Source: Aquabacterium sp. OR-4 (GTDB taxonomy: Bacteria > Pseudomonadota > Gammaproteobacteria > Burkholderiales > Burkholderiaceae_C). From it: a stretch of 64,000 bases of DNA. The DNA is taken from positions 62,001-126,000 of the forward strand of contig NZ_JAOCQD020000001.1 in the NCBI RefSeq assembly GCF_025290835.2, written 5' to 3'. The position numbers and the translations under genes were made by a program. The notes below the pieces were generated by a model, which did no database searches, was not told where the DNA came from, and was given only the letters and a program-made list of their open reading frames with translations. Below are positions 8,105 through 16,600 of this stretch, piece after piece. Positions within the stretch are counted from its first letter, which is position 1. Each line of letters begins with the position of its first letter.

Positions 8105-8110
8105 GGCCGC

Positions 8111-8818
8111 TCAGCCCTGGCTGGCGATCAGGGCCGCCGCCGCCGCGGCGCTGACCATGAAACGCTCGTCGCCGATGCGGCAGGCCTGGGCCTCGGCCGG
8201 GCGGCCGGCCTCGTAGGCGCCCAGCGCCAGCGTGGGCACGCACACCGCGTCGTCGGCGGCCGGCGGGGTCTCGCGCGGCTGCGGCTCGGCGCCCCACTCG
8301 CGCAGGCGCTGCACGGCCTGCTGCAAGGCCTCGTCGAGCGCGGCCTTGACCACCGGGCGCAGGCTGCCGCCATAGTCGTCCAGCTCCTCGGGCTGGCAGC
8401 CGATCAGCAGCACCTCGTCGGGGTAGTTGCCGGTCAGGCGGGCCAGCGCCAGCACCTCCTGGAAGCCGGTCTGGTGCAGGCTCATCTTCTTGGCGCCGAG
8501 AAAGCGCGGCACCTCGTCGTTCTCCACCCGCTTGAGCGTGCCGGGCGGCAGGCCGTAGTCGATGGCGTCGAGGATCAGCAGCCGGCGCGCGGCCTGCACA
8601 TGCTGGATCAGGTACAGGCCCTGGGTGCCGCCGTCGACCAGCTGCACGTTCGGGGCAAAGCGCCAGCGCGCGTCCAGCGCCTCGACGGCGCGCACGCCGA
8701 AACCTTCGTCGGCCCACAGCACGTTGCCGATGCCCAGCACCACGATGCTGTCGTCGGCACGCGCCGCGGGCGTGTTACGGGTGGGGTGGCAGGCGGTTTC
8801 AGAGGCGGCGGCAGGCAT
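8111..8818 (-). CDS. hoxM: HoxM/HupD, hydrogenase large-subunit C-terminal endopeptidase
   Basis: HoxM is the nickel-dependent endopeptidase that removes the C-terminal peptide of HoxG after nickel insertion. The protein has 235 residues, against about 200 in typical HoxM. The conserved motif VVLGIGNVLWADEGFGVRAVE carries the metal-binding Glu/Asp, followed by LVDGGTQGLYL and LDAIDYG. The central VLLIGCQPEELDDYGGSLRP is typical, with a Cys-Gln-Pro specificity loop. The first 22 residues are a poorly conserved extension, and no later ATG fits better. A 54-nt gap separates it from the HigA-like gene. Confidence 0.94.
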   Translation of the reverse strand: MPAAASETACHPTRNTPAARADDSIVVLGIGNVLWADEGFGVRAVEALDARWRFAPNVQLVDGGTQGLYLIQHVQAARRLLILDAIDYGLPPGTLKRVENDEVPRFLGAKKMSLHQTGFQEVLALARLTGNYPDEVLLIGCQPEELDDYGGSLRPVVKAALDEALQQAVQRLREWGAEPQPRETPPAADDAVCVPTLALGAYEAGRPAEAQACRIGDERFMVSAAAAAALIASQG

Positions 8819-8872
8819 GGCGGTGAACGTGTCGGCGAAAGGAGAGGAAGGGGGGAGTGCCCGCTGCGCGGC

Positions 8873-9244
8873 TCAGGCCGCGCAGCGGGCGGGGGCCTGG
8901 CGCCGCGACGGCGCCGCGGGCCGTGCCGGGTGGGCTGCCGTGGCCGGGGCCAGGCGGCGGCGCAGCTGCTTCCAGGCGTGGTAGCTGTCCCACTGCGCCT
9001 GCAGCGCCAGCCACTCGTCGGCGGCCAGGCCGAACGCCAGGGCGCAGCGGATGGCGGTGTCGGGCGACATCGCGCGGTGGCCCATCACGATCTCGTTGAC
9101 GCGGCGCCGGCTGATGCCCAGGCGCCGCGCGGCCTCGCTCTGGCTGATGGCCATCGGCGCCAGCACATAGCGCTGCAGAAAGCGCCCCGGATGCACCGGC
9201 GCGCGGCGCGGCACACCGCTGGGGTGAAGCATCGAGGCGCGCAT
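8873..9244 (-). CDS. HigA/VapI-family helix-turn-helix protein, orphan within the hydrogenase operon
   Basis: This 123-residue protein has an XRE-type helix-turn-helix of the HigA/VapI antitoxin family at about residues 25-85. The family pattern is visible as PGRFLQRYVLAPMAISQSEA, then ARRLGISRRRVNEIVMG, MSPDTAIRCALAFG and WLALQAQWD. HigA proteins normally neutralise a HigB ribosome-dependent RNase and autoregulate. No HigB-like gene is present on either side. The gene sits between hoxZ and hoxM in the same direction with gaps of 41 and 54 nt, so it is almost certainly co-transcribed with the hydrogenase. The C-terminus (residues 95-123) is Ala/Arg/Pro-rich. A recruited regulator is as likely as an antitoxin. 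Confidence 0.85.
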   Translation of the reverse strand: MRASMLHPSGVPRRAPVHPGRFLQRYVLAPMAISQSEAARRLGISRRRVNEIVMGHRAMSPDTAIRCALAFGLAADEWLALQAQWDSYHAWKQLRRRLAPATAAHPARPAAPSRRQAPARCAA

Positions 9245-9285
9245 CTTCAGCGTCCGGTCAAGTCAGGCGCTGTCCGGGTGCCGGC

Positions 9286-10266
9286 TCAGCGCTTGAAGGT
9301 GCGGTGGCCCGAGACCATCGTGCTGACGATGCTCTGGCGGCCCATGATGTCTTCGCGGACGGCGGCGTAGACATGCACGGTGATGAAGATCAGCATGCCC
9401 CACATGCCCATGCGGTGCCAGGTGTGCACGTCCTGGCTCTGGCCCATCAGAGGGATCACCCAGCCGAACAGGCGCTCCTGCCACGAGCCGGCCTGCGCGC
9501 CTTCGCCGTACAGCGCGAAGCCGGTGAACACCATGAACACCGAGAACAGGAAGAAGCCGAAGAACATGGCCATGCGCGCCAGCGGGTTGTGGCCCACATA
9601 CTGGCTGGGCTGCGGAATCAGGAACGCATACCACTTGAGCATGGTGCGCACCTCGCGCCAGTAGGCCGGCGTGAAGATCGGCAGCGTGAACAGCTCGCGC
9701 GCATGGTGGTTGCCCACCAGGGCCCAGTAGATGCGGCCCAGCAGCCCCACGACGAACAGGTAGGCGGCGGCAAAGTGCGCAAAGCGGATGTAGCCCATCA
9801 GGTAGTTGGCGCTGGCCTCGCCCGGCTGGGTGGGCAGCGGCTGGCCGATGAAGTAGCCGGTGATGGCCAGCACGGTGATGCACAGGGCGTTGATCCAGTG
9901 CCACAGGCGCACCGGCGCCTCGTACACATAGACCGAGCGGAGGGGGCTGCCATGCGCCACGGCGTCGTCGTCGACCCCCGTGGCCGATGCCAGATCCGGC
10001 GTTGCGGAAGTGCTCATGCGCGTGTGTCTCCTGTCGACGGGGGCGGGGGCCGGGGTGTCAGCGGCGGGGGTGTCGTCGTGGTCGCGGATCAGGCGCCACA
10101 GCAGCCAGCCCACGCCGGCCAGGGCCAGCAGGCCCAGCAGCCAGTCGGCATGGGCATGCAGCGGTGGCGCGTCGTGGCCGGGGTGGGCCAGGGCCGCGCC
10201 GCTGGCGGCCAGGCCGGTGGCCGCCAGCGCGGCCCGGCGGGCCAGGGAGGAAAGGGCGTTGTTCAT
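9286..10266 (-). CDS. hoxZ: HoxZ, di-heme cytochrome b subunit, with in-frame N-terminal leader
   Basis: HoxZ anchors the hydrogenase to the membrane and passes electrons to quinone. The canonical protein is the last 243 residues, starting at the ATG at 10017, which has an AGGAG ribosome site 8 nt upstream. It has four transmembrane helices and histidine ligands in WHW, HTWHR and VHVY contexts. The frame is open upstream to an ATG at 10266, also with an AGGAG site, adding 83 residues: a signal peptide ending ALA before HPGHD, a His-rich segment, and a helix WLLGLLALAGVGWLLWRLI. No stop separates the two parts, so two products or a fusion are possible. The longer limits are given here. Confidence 0.9.
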   Translation of the reverse strand: MNNALSSLARRAALAATGLAASGAALAHPGHDAPPLHAHADWLLGLLALAGVGWLLWRLIRDHDDTPAADTPAPAPVDRRHTRMSTSATPDLASATGVDDDAVAHGSPLRSVYVYEAPVRLWHWINALCITVLAITGYFIGQPLPTQPGEASANYLMGYIRFAHFAAAYLFVVGLLGRIYWALVGNHHARELFTLPIFTPAYWREVRTMLKWYAFLIPQPSQYVGHNPLARMAMFFGFFLFSVFMVFTGFALYGEGAQAGSWQERLFGWVIPLMGQSQDVHTWHRMGMWGMLIFITVHVYAAVREDIMGRQSIVSTMVSGHRTFKR

Positions 10267-10292
10267 GTTCGGGGTCTCCTGCGGCGCGGTGC

Positions 10293-12149
10293 TCAGCGCA
10301 CCTTCACCGTGGTGAGTTCGCGGCCGTCTTCGCTCATCACGTGGGTCGAGCAGGCCAGGCAGGGGTCAAACGAGTGCAGCGTGCGCAGGATCTCCACCGG
10401 CTGCTCGGGGTTGACCATGGGCGTGTTCATCAGGCTGGCCTCGAAGGCGCCGATCTGGCCCTTGTGGTCGCGCGGGCTGCCGTTCCAGGTGGTGGGCACC
10501 ACGCACTGGTAGTTCTCGATGCGGCCGTCCTTGATGCGGATCCAGTGGCCCAGCATGCCGCGCGGCGCGGCCACCGTGCCCACGCCCTTGGCCTCCTTGG
10601 GCCAGGTCTTGGGATCCCACTTCTCCACGTTGGCGGTGGCGCGGTCGCCGGCCTTGAGGTTGGCCACCAGCTCCTTGTAGTCGTCGAGCATCATCTCGGC
10701 GGCGTACTGGCTTTCAAGGGCACGGGCCAGCGTGCGGCCGATGGTGGTGGGCAGCAGCTGCTTGGCCGAGTACTGGGTCTCGGGCAGGCCCAGCGCCTTG
10801 GGAATGCCGCTGTTGATGGCCACCGCCGAGCTGTCGATCTGCTCCTTCACGCGCTGGCAGTACTTGTTGCCCTTGAGCGCATGGGCATAGCCCAGGATGT
10901 AGCGCGACAGCGGCCCCACCTCCAGCGCGTGGCCGCGCCAGCGCGGGCTCTTGATCCACGAGTACTTGGCGCTCTCGTCGAGCTGCTGGATGTTGGTGCG
11001 CGTGCCCTTGGTCTTGGGGCCGAGCTGGTAGTTCGGCTCGGTCACGCCGTCCCACGGGTGCAGGCCCTTGGTCTCGTCGCCGTACTTGTACCAGCTGTGG
11101 GTGACGAACTCCTGCACCTGCTCGGGGTCGCGCGGGTCGATCGGTTCGATCTTGTCCCAGTTGCCGCCCAGGATCACGCCGCCGGGCAGCTGCTGGGTGC
11201 TGGGGTCGTAGGACACCTTCTCGTAGGTGCCGTAGTCGGCCACGTTCAGCGCGGAGAGGCCGCCGCCGTGCAGCCAGCCGGCCTGCTTGTAGATCGTGCC
11301 GATGGCCAGCACGTCGGGGACGTAGACGTTGTTGTTGAACTCGATCATTTCCCGGATGCGGGCCTCGACGAAGTTCAGCCGCTCCATGTTGATCGGGGCA
11401 CCGGCAGCGCCATCGCCGTCGATGTTGATGGCGCACGGCACGCCGCCCACCAGGTAGTTGGGGTGCGGGTTCTTGCCACCGAAGATGGTGTGCACCTTGA
11501 CCCATTCCTTCTGCAGGTCGAGGGCCTCCAGGTAGTGGGTCACGGCCATCAGGTTGGCCTCGGGCGGCAGCACATAGGCCTTGCTGCCCCAGTAGCCGTT
11601 CATGAAAGGACCGAGCTGTCCACTTTCCACGAACTTCTTCAGCCGGTTCTGAATGTCGCGGAAGTAACCCGGCGAGCTCATCGGGTGACTCGGTGAAACC
11701 ATCTGCTGCAGCTCGCTGGTCTTCTTGGGATCGGCCTTCAGCGCCGAGACCACGTCGACCCAGTCGAGCGCATGCAGGTGATAGAAGTGCACCGCGTGGT
11801 CATGCACCTGCAGCGTCTTGGCCATGATCTCGCGGATCAGGTGCGCGTTTTTCGGGATCTTGATGCCCAGCGCGTCTTCCACCGCACGCACGCTGGTCAG
11901 CGCATGGCAGCCGGTGCACACGCCGCAGATGCGCTCGACGAAGGCCCAGGCATCGCGCGGATCGCGGCCCTTCAGGATGACCTCGAGCCCGCGCCACATC
12001 GTGCCGGTGCTCACCGCGTTGCGGATGACGTTGTTGGAGTCGACGTTCACCTCGCAGCGCATGTGGCCTTCGATGCGGGTGACGGGATCGACGACGATGC
12101 GCTTGCCGCTGTCGTCGAGCTTGAAGCCTTGCGTTTCGTACGCGCCCAT
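10293..12149 (-). CDS. hoxG: HoxG, [NiFe]-hydrogenase large subunit (oxygen-tolerant MBH type)
   Basis: This is the catalytic subunit of the periplasm-facing uptake hydrogenase, oxidising H2 at a Ni-Fe(CN)2CO centre. The protein has 618 residues. The nickel ligands fall in [12 protein letters not shown] (Cys75, Cys78) and DPCLACSTH (Cys597, Cys600), the same numbering as Ralstonia eutropha HoxG. Cys81 replaces the Thr of most standard enzymes, again as in the oxygen-tolerant Ralstonia enzyme. The C-terminal 15 residues after His603 should be removed by HoxM. There is no signal peptide; export is by hitch-hiking on HoxK. Start at 12149 is supported by an AGGA site and family length. Confidence 0.98.
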   Translation of the reverse strand: MGAYETQGFKLDDSGKRIVVDPVTRIEGHMRCEVNVDSNNVIRNAVSTGTMWRGLEVILKGRDPRDAWAFVERICGVCTGCHALTSVRAVEDALGIKIPKNAHLIREIMAKTLQVHDHAVHFYHLHALDWVDVVSALKADPKKTSELQQMVSPSHPMSSPGYFRDIQNRLKKFVESGQLGPFMNGYWGSKAYVLPPEANLMAVTHYLEALDLQKEWVKVHTIFGGKNPHPNYLVGGVPCAINIDGDGAAGAPINMERLNFVEARIREMIEFNNNVYVPDVLAIGTIYKQAGWLHGGGLSALNVADYGTYEKVSYDPSTQQLPGGVILGGNWDKIEPIDPRDPEQVQEFVTHSWYKYGDETKGLHPWDGVTEPNYQLGPKTKGTRTNIQQLDESAKYSWIKSPRWRGHALEVGPLSRYILGYAHALKGNKYCQRVKEQIDSSAVAINSGIPKALGLPETQYSAKQLLPTTIGRTLARALESQYAAEMMLDDYKELVANLKAGDRATANVEKWDPKTWPKEAKGVGTVAAPRGMLGHWIRIKDGRIENYQCVVPTTWNGSPRDHKGQIGAFEASLMNTPMVNPEQPVEILRTLHSFDPCLACSTHVMSEDGRELTTVKVR

Positions 12150-12204
12150 TTGGATGTTCCTGGAGGTTCCGGGGAGTGCTGTTCGAGCCGGGGGGCCGGT
12201 GCGC

Positions 12205-13284
12205 CTACTTGGCGCCGGTGTCGGCGGTGTCCTTGGAGGCCACACGCTTGAGCGCGCTGACCGCGGCATGCGCCGCCACCGCGGCGCCCACCACGCCGGC
12301 GGCCGTGCCGCCCACCTGGTCGGCGTTGGCCTCGATGCCGAACTGGTGGATGTCGGTCAGTCGGTCGTAGAACGAGCCCTTGTCCCAGAAACCGTCTTCC
12401 GAGCAGCCGATGCAGCCGTGGCCGGCCTTGATCGGGAAGCTGGTGCCCTCGTTCCACTGCACCGTGGAGCAGGCGTTGTAGCTGGTCGGGCCCTTGCAGC
12501 CCACCTTGTAGAGGCAGTAGCCCTTGCGCGCGGCCTCGTCGTCGAAGGACTCGACGAACTGGCCGGCGTCGAAATGCGGCCGGCGATAGCACTTGTCGTG
12601 GATGCGCTGGCTGTAGAACATCTTCGGCCGGCCCTGGCGGTCGAGCTCGGGCATGCGGTCGAAGGTGAGCATGTAGGTGATCACGCCGGTCATCACCTCG
12701 GCGATCGGCGGACAGCCGGGCACCTTGATGATCGGCTTGTCGGTGATCACCTTGTGGATCGGCGTGGCCTGCGTGGGGTTGGGCTTGGCGGCCTGCACGC
12801 AGCCCCAGCTGGCGCACGAGCCCCAGGCGATGATGGCCTTGCTGTCCTTGGCCACGCGCTTGAGCTTCTCGACGAAGGGCTTGCCCGACTGGATGCAGAA
12901 CATGCCGTCCTCGTTGAGCGGCGGGTTGCCCTCCACGGCCAGGATGTAGTTGCCCTTGTACTTGGCCATGATCTCTTCGAGGATGGCCTCGGCCTGGTGG
13001 CCGGCGGCGGCCATCAGCGTGTCGTCGTAGTCCAGGCTGATCATCGACAGCACCACGTCCTTGGCCAGCGGGTGCGCGCTGCGGATGAAGCTCTCGGAGC
13101 AGCAGGTGCACTCCAGGCCATGCAGCCACAGCACCGGCGTGCGCGGCTTGGTCTCCATGGCATGTGCGATCTGCGGCACGAAGGCCGGCCCCAGGCCCAG
13201 CGAGGTGGCGGTGAGCGAGCAGTACTTCATCAGGCTGCGCCGCGAAATGCCCTGCCGGCGCATCACGTCGTAGAAGGTCTCCAT
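12205..13284 (-). CDS. hoxK: HoxK, [NiFe]-hydrogenase small subunit with six-cysteine proximal cluster
   Basis: This is the electron-transfer subunit of the membrane-bound hydrogenase. The protein has 359 residues and begins with a twin-arginine signal (SRRSLMK) cleaved after about residue 42. In mature numbering the proximal cluster cysteines are 17, 19, 20, 115, 120 and 149 ([17 protein letters not shown]). This is the six-Cys set that forms the oxygen-protecting [4Fe-3S] cluster; standard enzymes have Gly at 19 and 120. A C-terminal hydrophobic helix (about residues 323-347) anchors the protein to HoxZ. It is the first gene of the operon, with GGAG upstream of the ATG at 13284, and is preceded by a sigma-54-type promoter. 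Confidence 0.98.
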   Translation of the reverse strand: METFYDVMRRQGISRRSLMKYCSLTATSLGLGPAFVPQIAHAMETKPRTPVLWLHGLECTCCSESFIRSAHPLAKDVVLSMISLDYDDTLMAAAGHQAEAILEEIMAKYKGNYILAVEGNPPLNEDGMFCIQSGKPFVEKLKRVAKDSKAIIAWGSCASWGCVQAAKPNPTQATPIHKVITDKPIIKVPGCPPIAEVMTGVITYMLTFDRMPELDRQGRPKMFYSQRIHDKCYRRPHFDAGQFVESFDDEAARKGYCLYKVGCKGPTSYNACSTVQWNEGTSFPIKAGHGCIGCSEDGFWDKGSFYDRLTDIHQFGIEANADQVGGTAAGVVGAAVAAHAAVSALKRVASKDTADTGAK

Positions 13285-13392
13285 GGGGTCGTGTTCTCCG
13301 TTTGCGCTTCCACGCTGACTACAGGAACGGCGGCAACCTTGTGCAAGGCCAGCTCAACCGCAGGCACGCCAGGCGGCGCGTGATGTCTTGTC

Positions 13393-13407
13393 ACAAGTTG
13401 CATGCCA
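13393..13407 (-). promoter_or_regulatory. Candidate sigma-54 promoter of the hox operon
   Basis: On the minus strand the sequence reads TGGCAT-GCAAC-TTGT, matching the -24/-12 consensus TGGCAC-N5-TTGC in spacing, with a T for C at the last -12 position. It would start transcription near 13382, about 98 nt before hoxK. MBH operons of this kind are known to use RpoN with the activator HoxA, so the assignment fits. A second, poorer match (TTGCAC-N4-TTGC, spacing one short) lies at about 13333-13346. Confidence 0.55.
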
Positions 13408-13456
13408 TGCCGCGTCAGGGCCCGGGAAAGTCCCGAGAGGCCGCGCCAAGTGCTTG

Positions 13457-13469
13457 AAATCATTTGATT
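13457..13469 (-). promoter_or_regulatory. Candidate IHF-binding site
   Basis: The minus strand reads AATCAA-ATGA-TTT, close to the IHF consensus WATCAA-N4-TTR with one mismatch. It lies in the only AT-rich patch of the region, about 50 bp upstream of the proposed -24 element. This is the usual place for IHF between activator and sigma-54 polymerase. Confidence 0.4.
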
Positions 13470-13516
13470 AAGTACAAGCCGGGTCGAGATCACCCGACAG
13501 CCCGGCCGGCGCACTG

Positions 13517-13530
13517 GCAAGCGCGCTTGC
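13517..13530. promoter_or_regulatory. Perfect palindrome, possible activator (HoxA-type) site
   Basis: GCAAGCGCGCTTGC is a perfect 14-bp palindrome about 135 bp upstream of the inferred hox transcription start. Related half-site pairs occur nearby: CAAGTGCTTG at 13447-13456 and AAAGCGCTTG at 13550-13559. Repetition of a CAAG...CTTG dyad is compatible with an enhancer for a response-regulator-type activator. Binding by HoxA is inference only. The rest of 13285-13690 holds no gene; it separates divergent hoxK and the CHAT gene. Confidence 0.35.
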
Positions 13531-13690
13531 AGTCAGGCGCCCGCATCGCAAAGCGCTTGACCATCCCCAACGACGACGACGACGCCCGACCAGGCCGCTG
13601 GCTACACTGATTTGCACGGCCCGGCGAGGCCAGGCGCGGCAGGGCTGCGGCGCCGCCCGCACGCAGGTCGCCAGAACAGCAGGAGGCGAG

Positions 13691-16600
13691 ATGACCCAGC
13701 CGACCCACCGCGCGCCGGTGACCATCGTCACGCCACCCGGTCGACGCATCGCCCAGCCCGAGCTGCCGCGCGGCCTGCGCCAGGATCAGCGCGGCACCGA
13801 CAGCGATGCACGCTTTCTGCCCCCCGGCTTTGTGCGGGCGGTCGACGCGGTCGATCTGTCGGCCGGCGCACGCGACCTGGCCGGCGGTGCCGGGCAGGCG
13901 CTGTCGCCCGGTGCCAGCCAGGTGCTGGCCATCGAGCTGGACGAGGGCATCACCCTCTACACCAGCCCCGAGAACCTGCAGCGCACGCTGGCCCAGGTGG
14001 CGCCCGAGGCGGTGACGGCCGATGGCCGCGTGCTGCTCGAGGCCCTGGAAACCCGCGCCGCCAGCACCCGCGCCATCCGCGCCACCGGCGGTGCGGCACG
14101 GCTGGTGGCCCGCGTCACCACGCTCGAGGTCGGCCAGGCCGGCGACGCCATCACCCAGCTGGCCGGCAGCAAGCTGCGCGAGTGGCTGGGCGACCGCCTG
14201 GTGGGCGAGGCCGCCGAGCAGCTGGGCATCACCTGGTGGGGCACCAAGGCGCTGATGTGGGCCATCGAGGATCGCCATGGCCGCACCCACGGCCTGTACC
14301 GCTGGGTGGGCGGTGAAACCCAGCCGGCGGCGCTGTTCGCCCCCGAGCACGACCCGCGCCTGGCCAAGGAGGCGGCGCAGGGCCCGGTGCTGGTGTTCAT
14401 CCACGGCACCGCGTCCAGCGTGGGCGGCAGCTTTGGCGACCTGCAGGCCGGCGCGCCCGACACCTGGCGCCTGCTCGAGCTGCAGTACGGCGAGCGCATC
14501 TACGGCTTCGAGCACCGCTCGCTGTCCGAAAGCCCGATCGAGAACGCGCTGCAGCTGGCGCGCGCACTGCCCGAGGGCGCCCGCCTGCACCTGGTCAGCC
14601 ATTCGCGCGGCGGCCAGGTGGGCGATCTGCTGTGCATGGCCACCCACGACGGCGCCGAGCTCGACGCGCTGCTGGAGGCCTATGCCGTCGACGAGGTGGC
14701 GCTGGGCGGCGTGGACGACGAGACCGACCGCGCGCGCCTGCGCGCCGAGCTGGCCACCGCCTACGAGCGCCAGCGTGCCGCGCTGCGCGAGCTGGCCACG
14801 CTGCTGCGCACGCGGCGCTTCAAGGTCGAGCGTTATGTGCGCGTGGCCTGCCCGGCGCGCGGCACGCGCCTGGCCAGCGGCAACTTCGACGTCTTTCTGT
14901 CGGGCCTGCTGTCGCTGGTCGGCCTGGTGCCGGGCCTGGCCGGCAACCCCTGGTACATGGCCTTCAAGCGCGTGGTGCTCGAGATCGCCAGGAACCGCAC
15001 CCGGCCGCAGCGTGTGCCGGGCATCGAGGCCATGCTGCCCGGCGCGCCGATGGCGCGGCTGCTGGCCCGGCTGCCGGCCCAGGCCGGCACGGCGATGGCG
15101 GTGATCGCCGGCGACATCGAGGGCGGCGGCCTGCTCAAGCGCCTGGGCGTGCTGTTCACCGACCACATGTTCTTCGACGGCGTCGACAACGACCTGGTCG
15201 TCGACAGCGACTCGATGAGCGCCGGCGTGGCCCGGCCGGCCACCACGCGGCGCCTGTTCGACCAGGGCCCCGAGGTCAACCACTTCCGCTACTTCACCAA
15301 CAGCAGCACGCGCGAGGCCCTGCGCCAGTGGCTCACCGAGGCCGACCCCGGCGCGCTGGCGCAGTTCAGCCCGCTGCCGGCGCTGGCGCCCGAGCGCAGC
15401 CTGGCCGAGACCCAACGCCGCGACACCGTCCGCGCCAGCCAGCGCGGCCTCGAGCCGGCCAGCCTGCCGGTGGTCATCGTGCTGCCCGGCGTGATGGGCT
15501 CGCACCTGTGGGTCAACGGCCGCGACCGGGTGTGGATGGACCCGCTCGACCTGCTGGCCGGCGGGCTGCGCAAGCTGGCCTTCGGCCTGCCCGGCGTCAG
15601 CCCCGAGAAGCTGTTCGACCCCTCCTACGGCGAGCTGTGCGAGCACCTGGCCGCGAGCCACCAGGTCGAGCGCTTCGCCTACGACTGGCGCCTGCCGCTC
15701 GACGCCCTGGGCGATGCCCTGGCCGAACGCGTGCGCCGCGTGCTCGAGGCCAGCGCGCCCGCCGGCGCCGCGCCGCGCCCGGTGCGCCTGCTGGCGCACA
15801 GCATGGGCGGCCTGGTGGTGCGCGCGATGGCGGCACGCCACCCCGCGCTGTGGGAGGCCTTGATGCAGCGCCCCGGCGCACGCCTGGTGATGCTGGGCAC
15901 GCCCAACCACGGCTCGCACCAGATGGTGGAGATGCTGATCGGCAAGGGCGACACGGTGCGCCTGCTGGCCCGCGCCGACCTGCGCCACAGCCTGCAGCAA
16001 CTGCTCGACCTGGTGGGCGGCTTCCGCGGTGCGCTGGCCCTGCTGCCGCGCCCGGGCTTCCTGGACGAGGCCGCCATGCTGCAGGGCGCCGACCGCCAGC
16101 AGCCCGACTACTTTGCCCCGGCACTGTGGGAGCGCCTGCGCGCCGAGATGACCGACCTGTGGTTCGGCAACGGCGTGGTGGCACGGCTGCAGCCCGCGGC
16201 GCTGTCGGCCGCCAGCTGGCTGTGGCGCCAGCCGGGGCCGGCCGCCGGCCTGCCCGCGGCGCATGCCGAGCGATGCTTCTATGTGCACGGCGTGGCCGCC
16301 AGCACGCCCTGCGGCATGGTGCAGCGCAACGGCCGCTGGCAGATGCTGGCCACGCCGCGCGGCGACGGCACCGTCACCTGGGTGTCGGGCCGGCTCGAGG
16401 GCATTGCCGCCGCGCACCACTTCTACATGCCGGCCGGCCACGGCGCGCTGGCCGACACGCCGGAGTACTTCGACTCGCTGGCGCTGCTGCTGGCCGAGGG
16501 CCAGCCCGGCCGCCTGCTCAGCAGCCCGCCGCGCGTGCGCGACGCCAGTGGCGCCGAAGTCGTTGAACTGCAGGCCTACGACGCCGGCCCGCCACAGGTG

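Noticed and set aside
8819..9285. Complete HigBA toxin-antitoxin module
   Set aside because: Only the antitoxin-family gene is present; neither flank encodes a RelE/HigB-like toxin.
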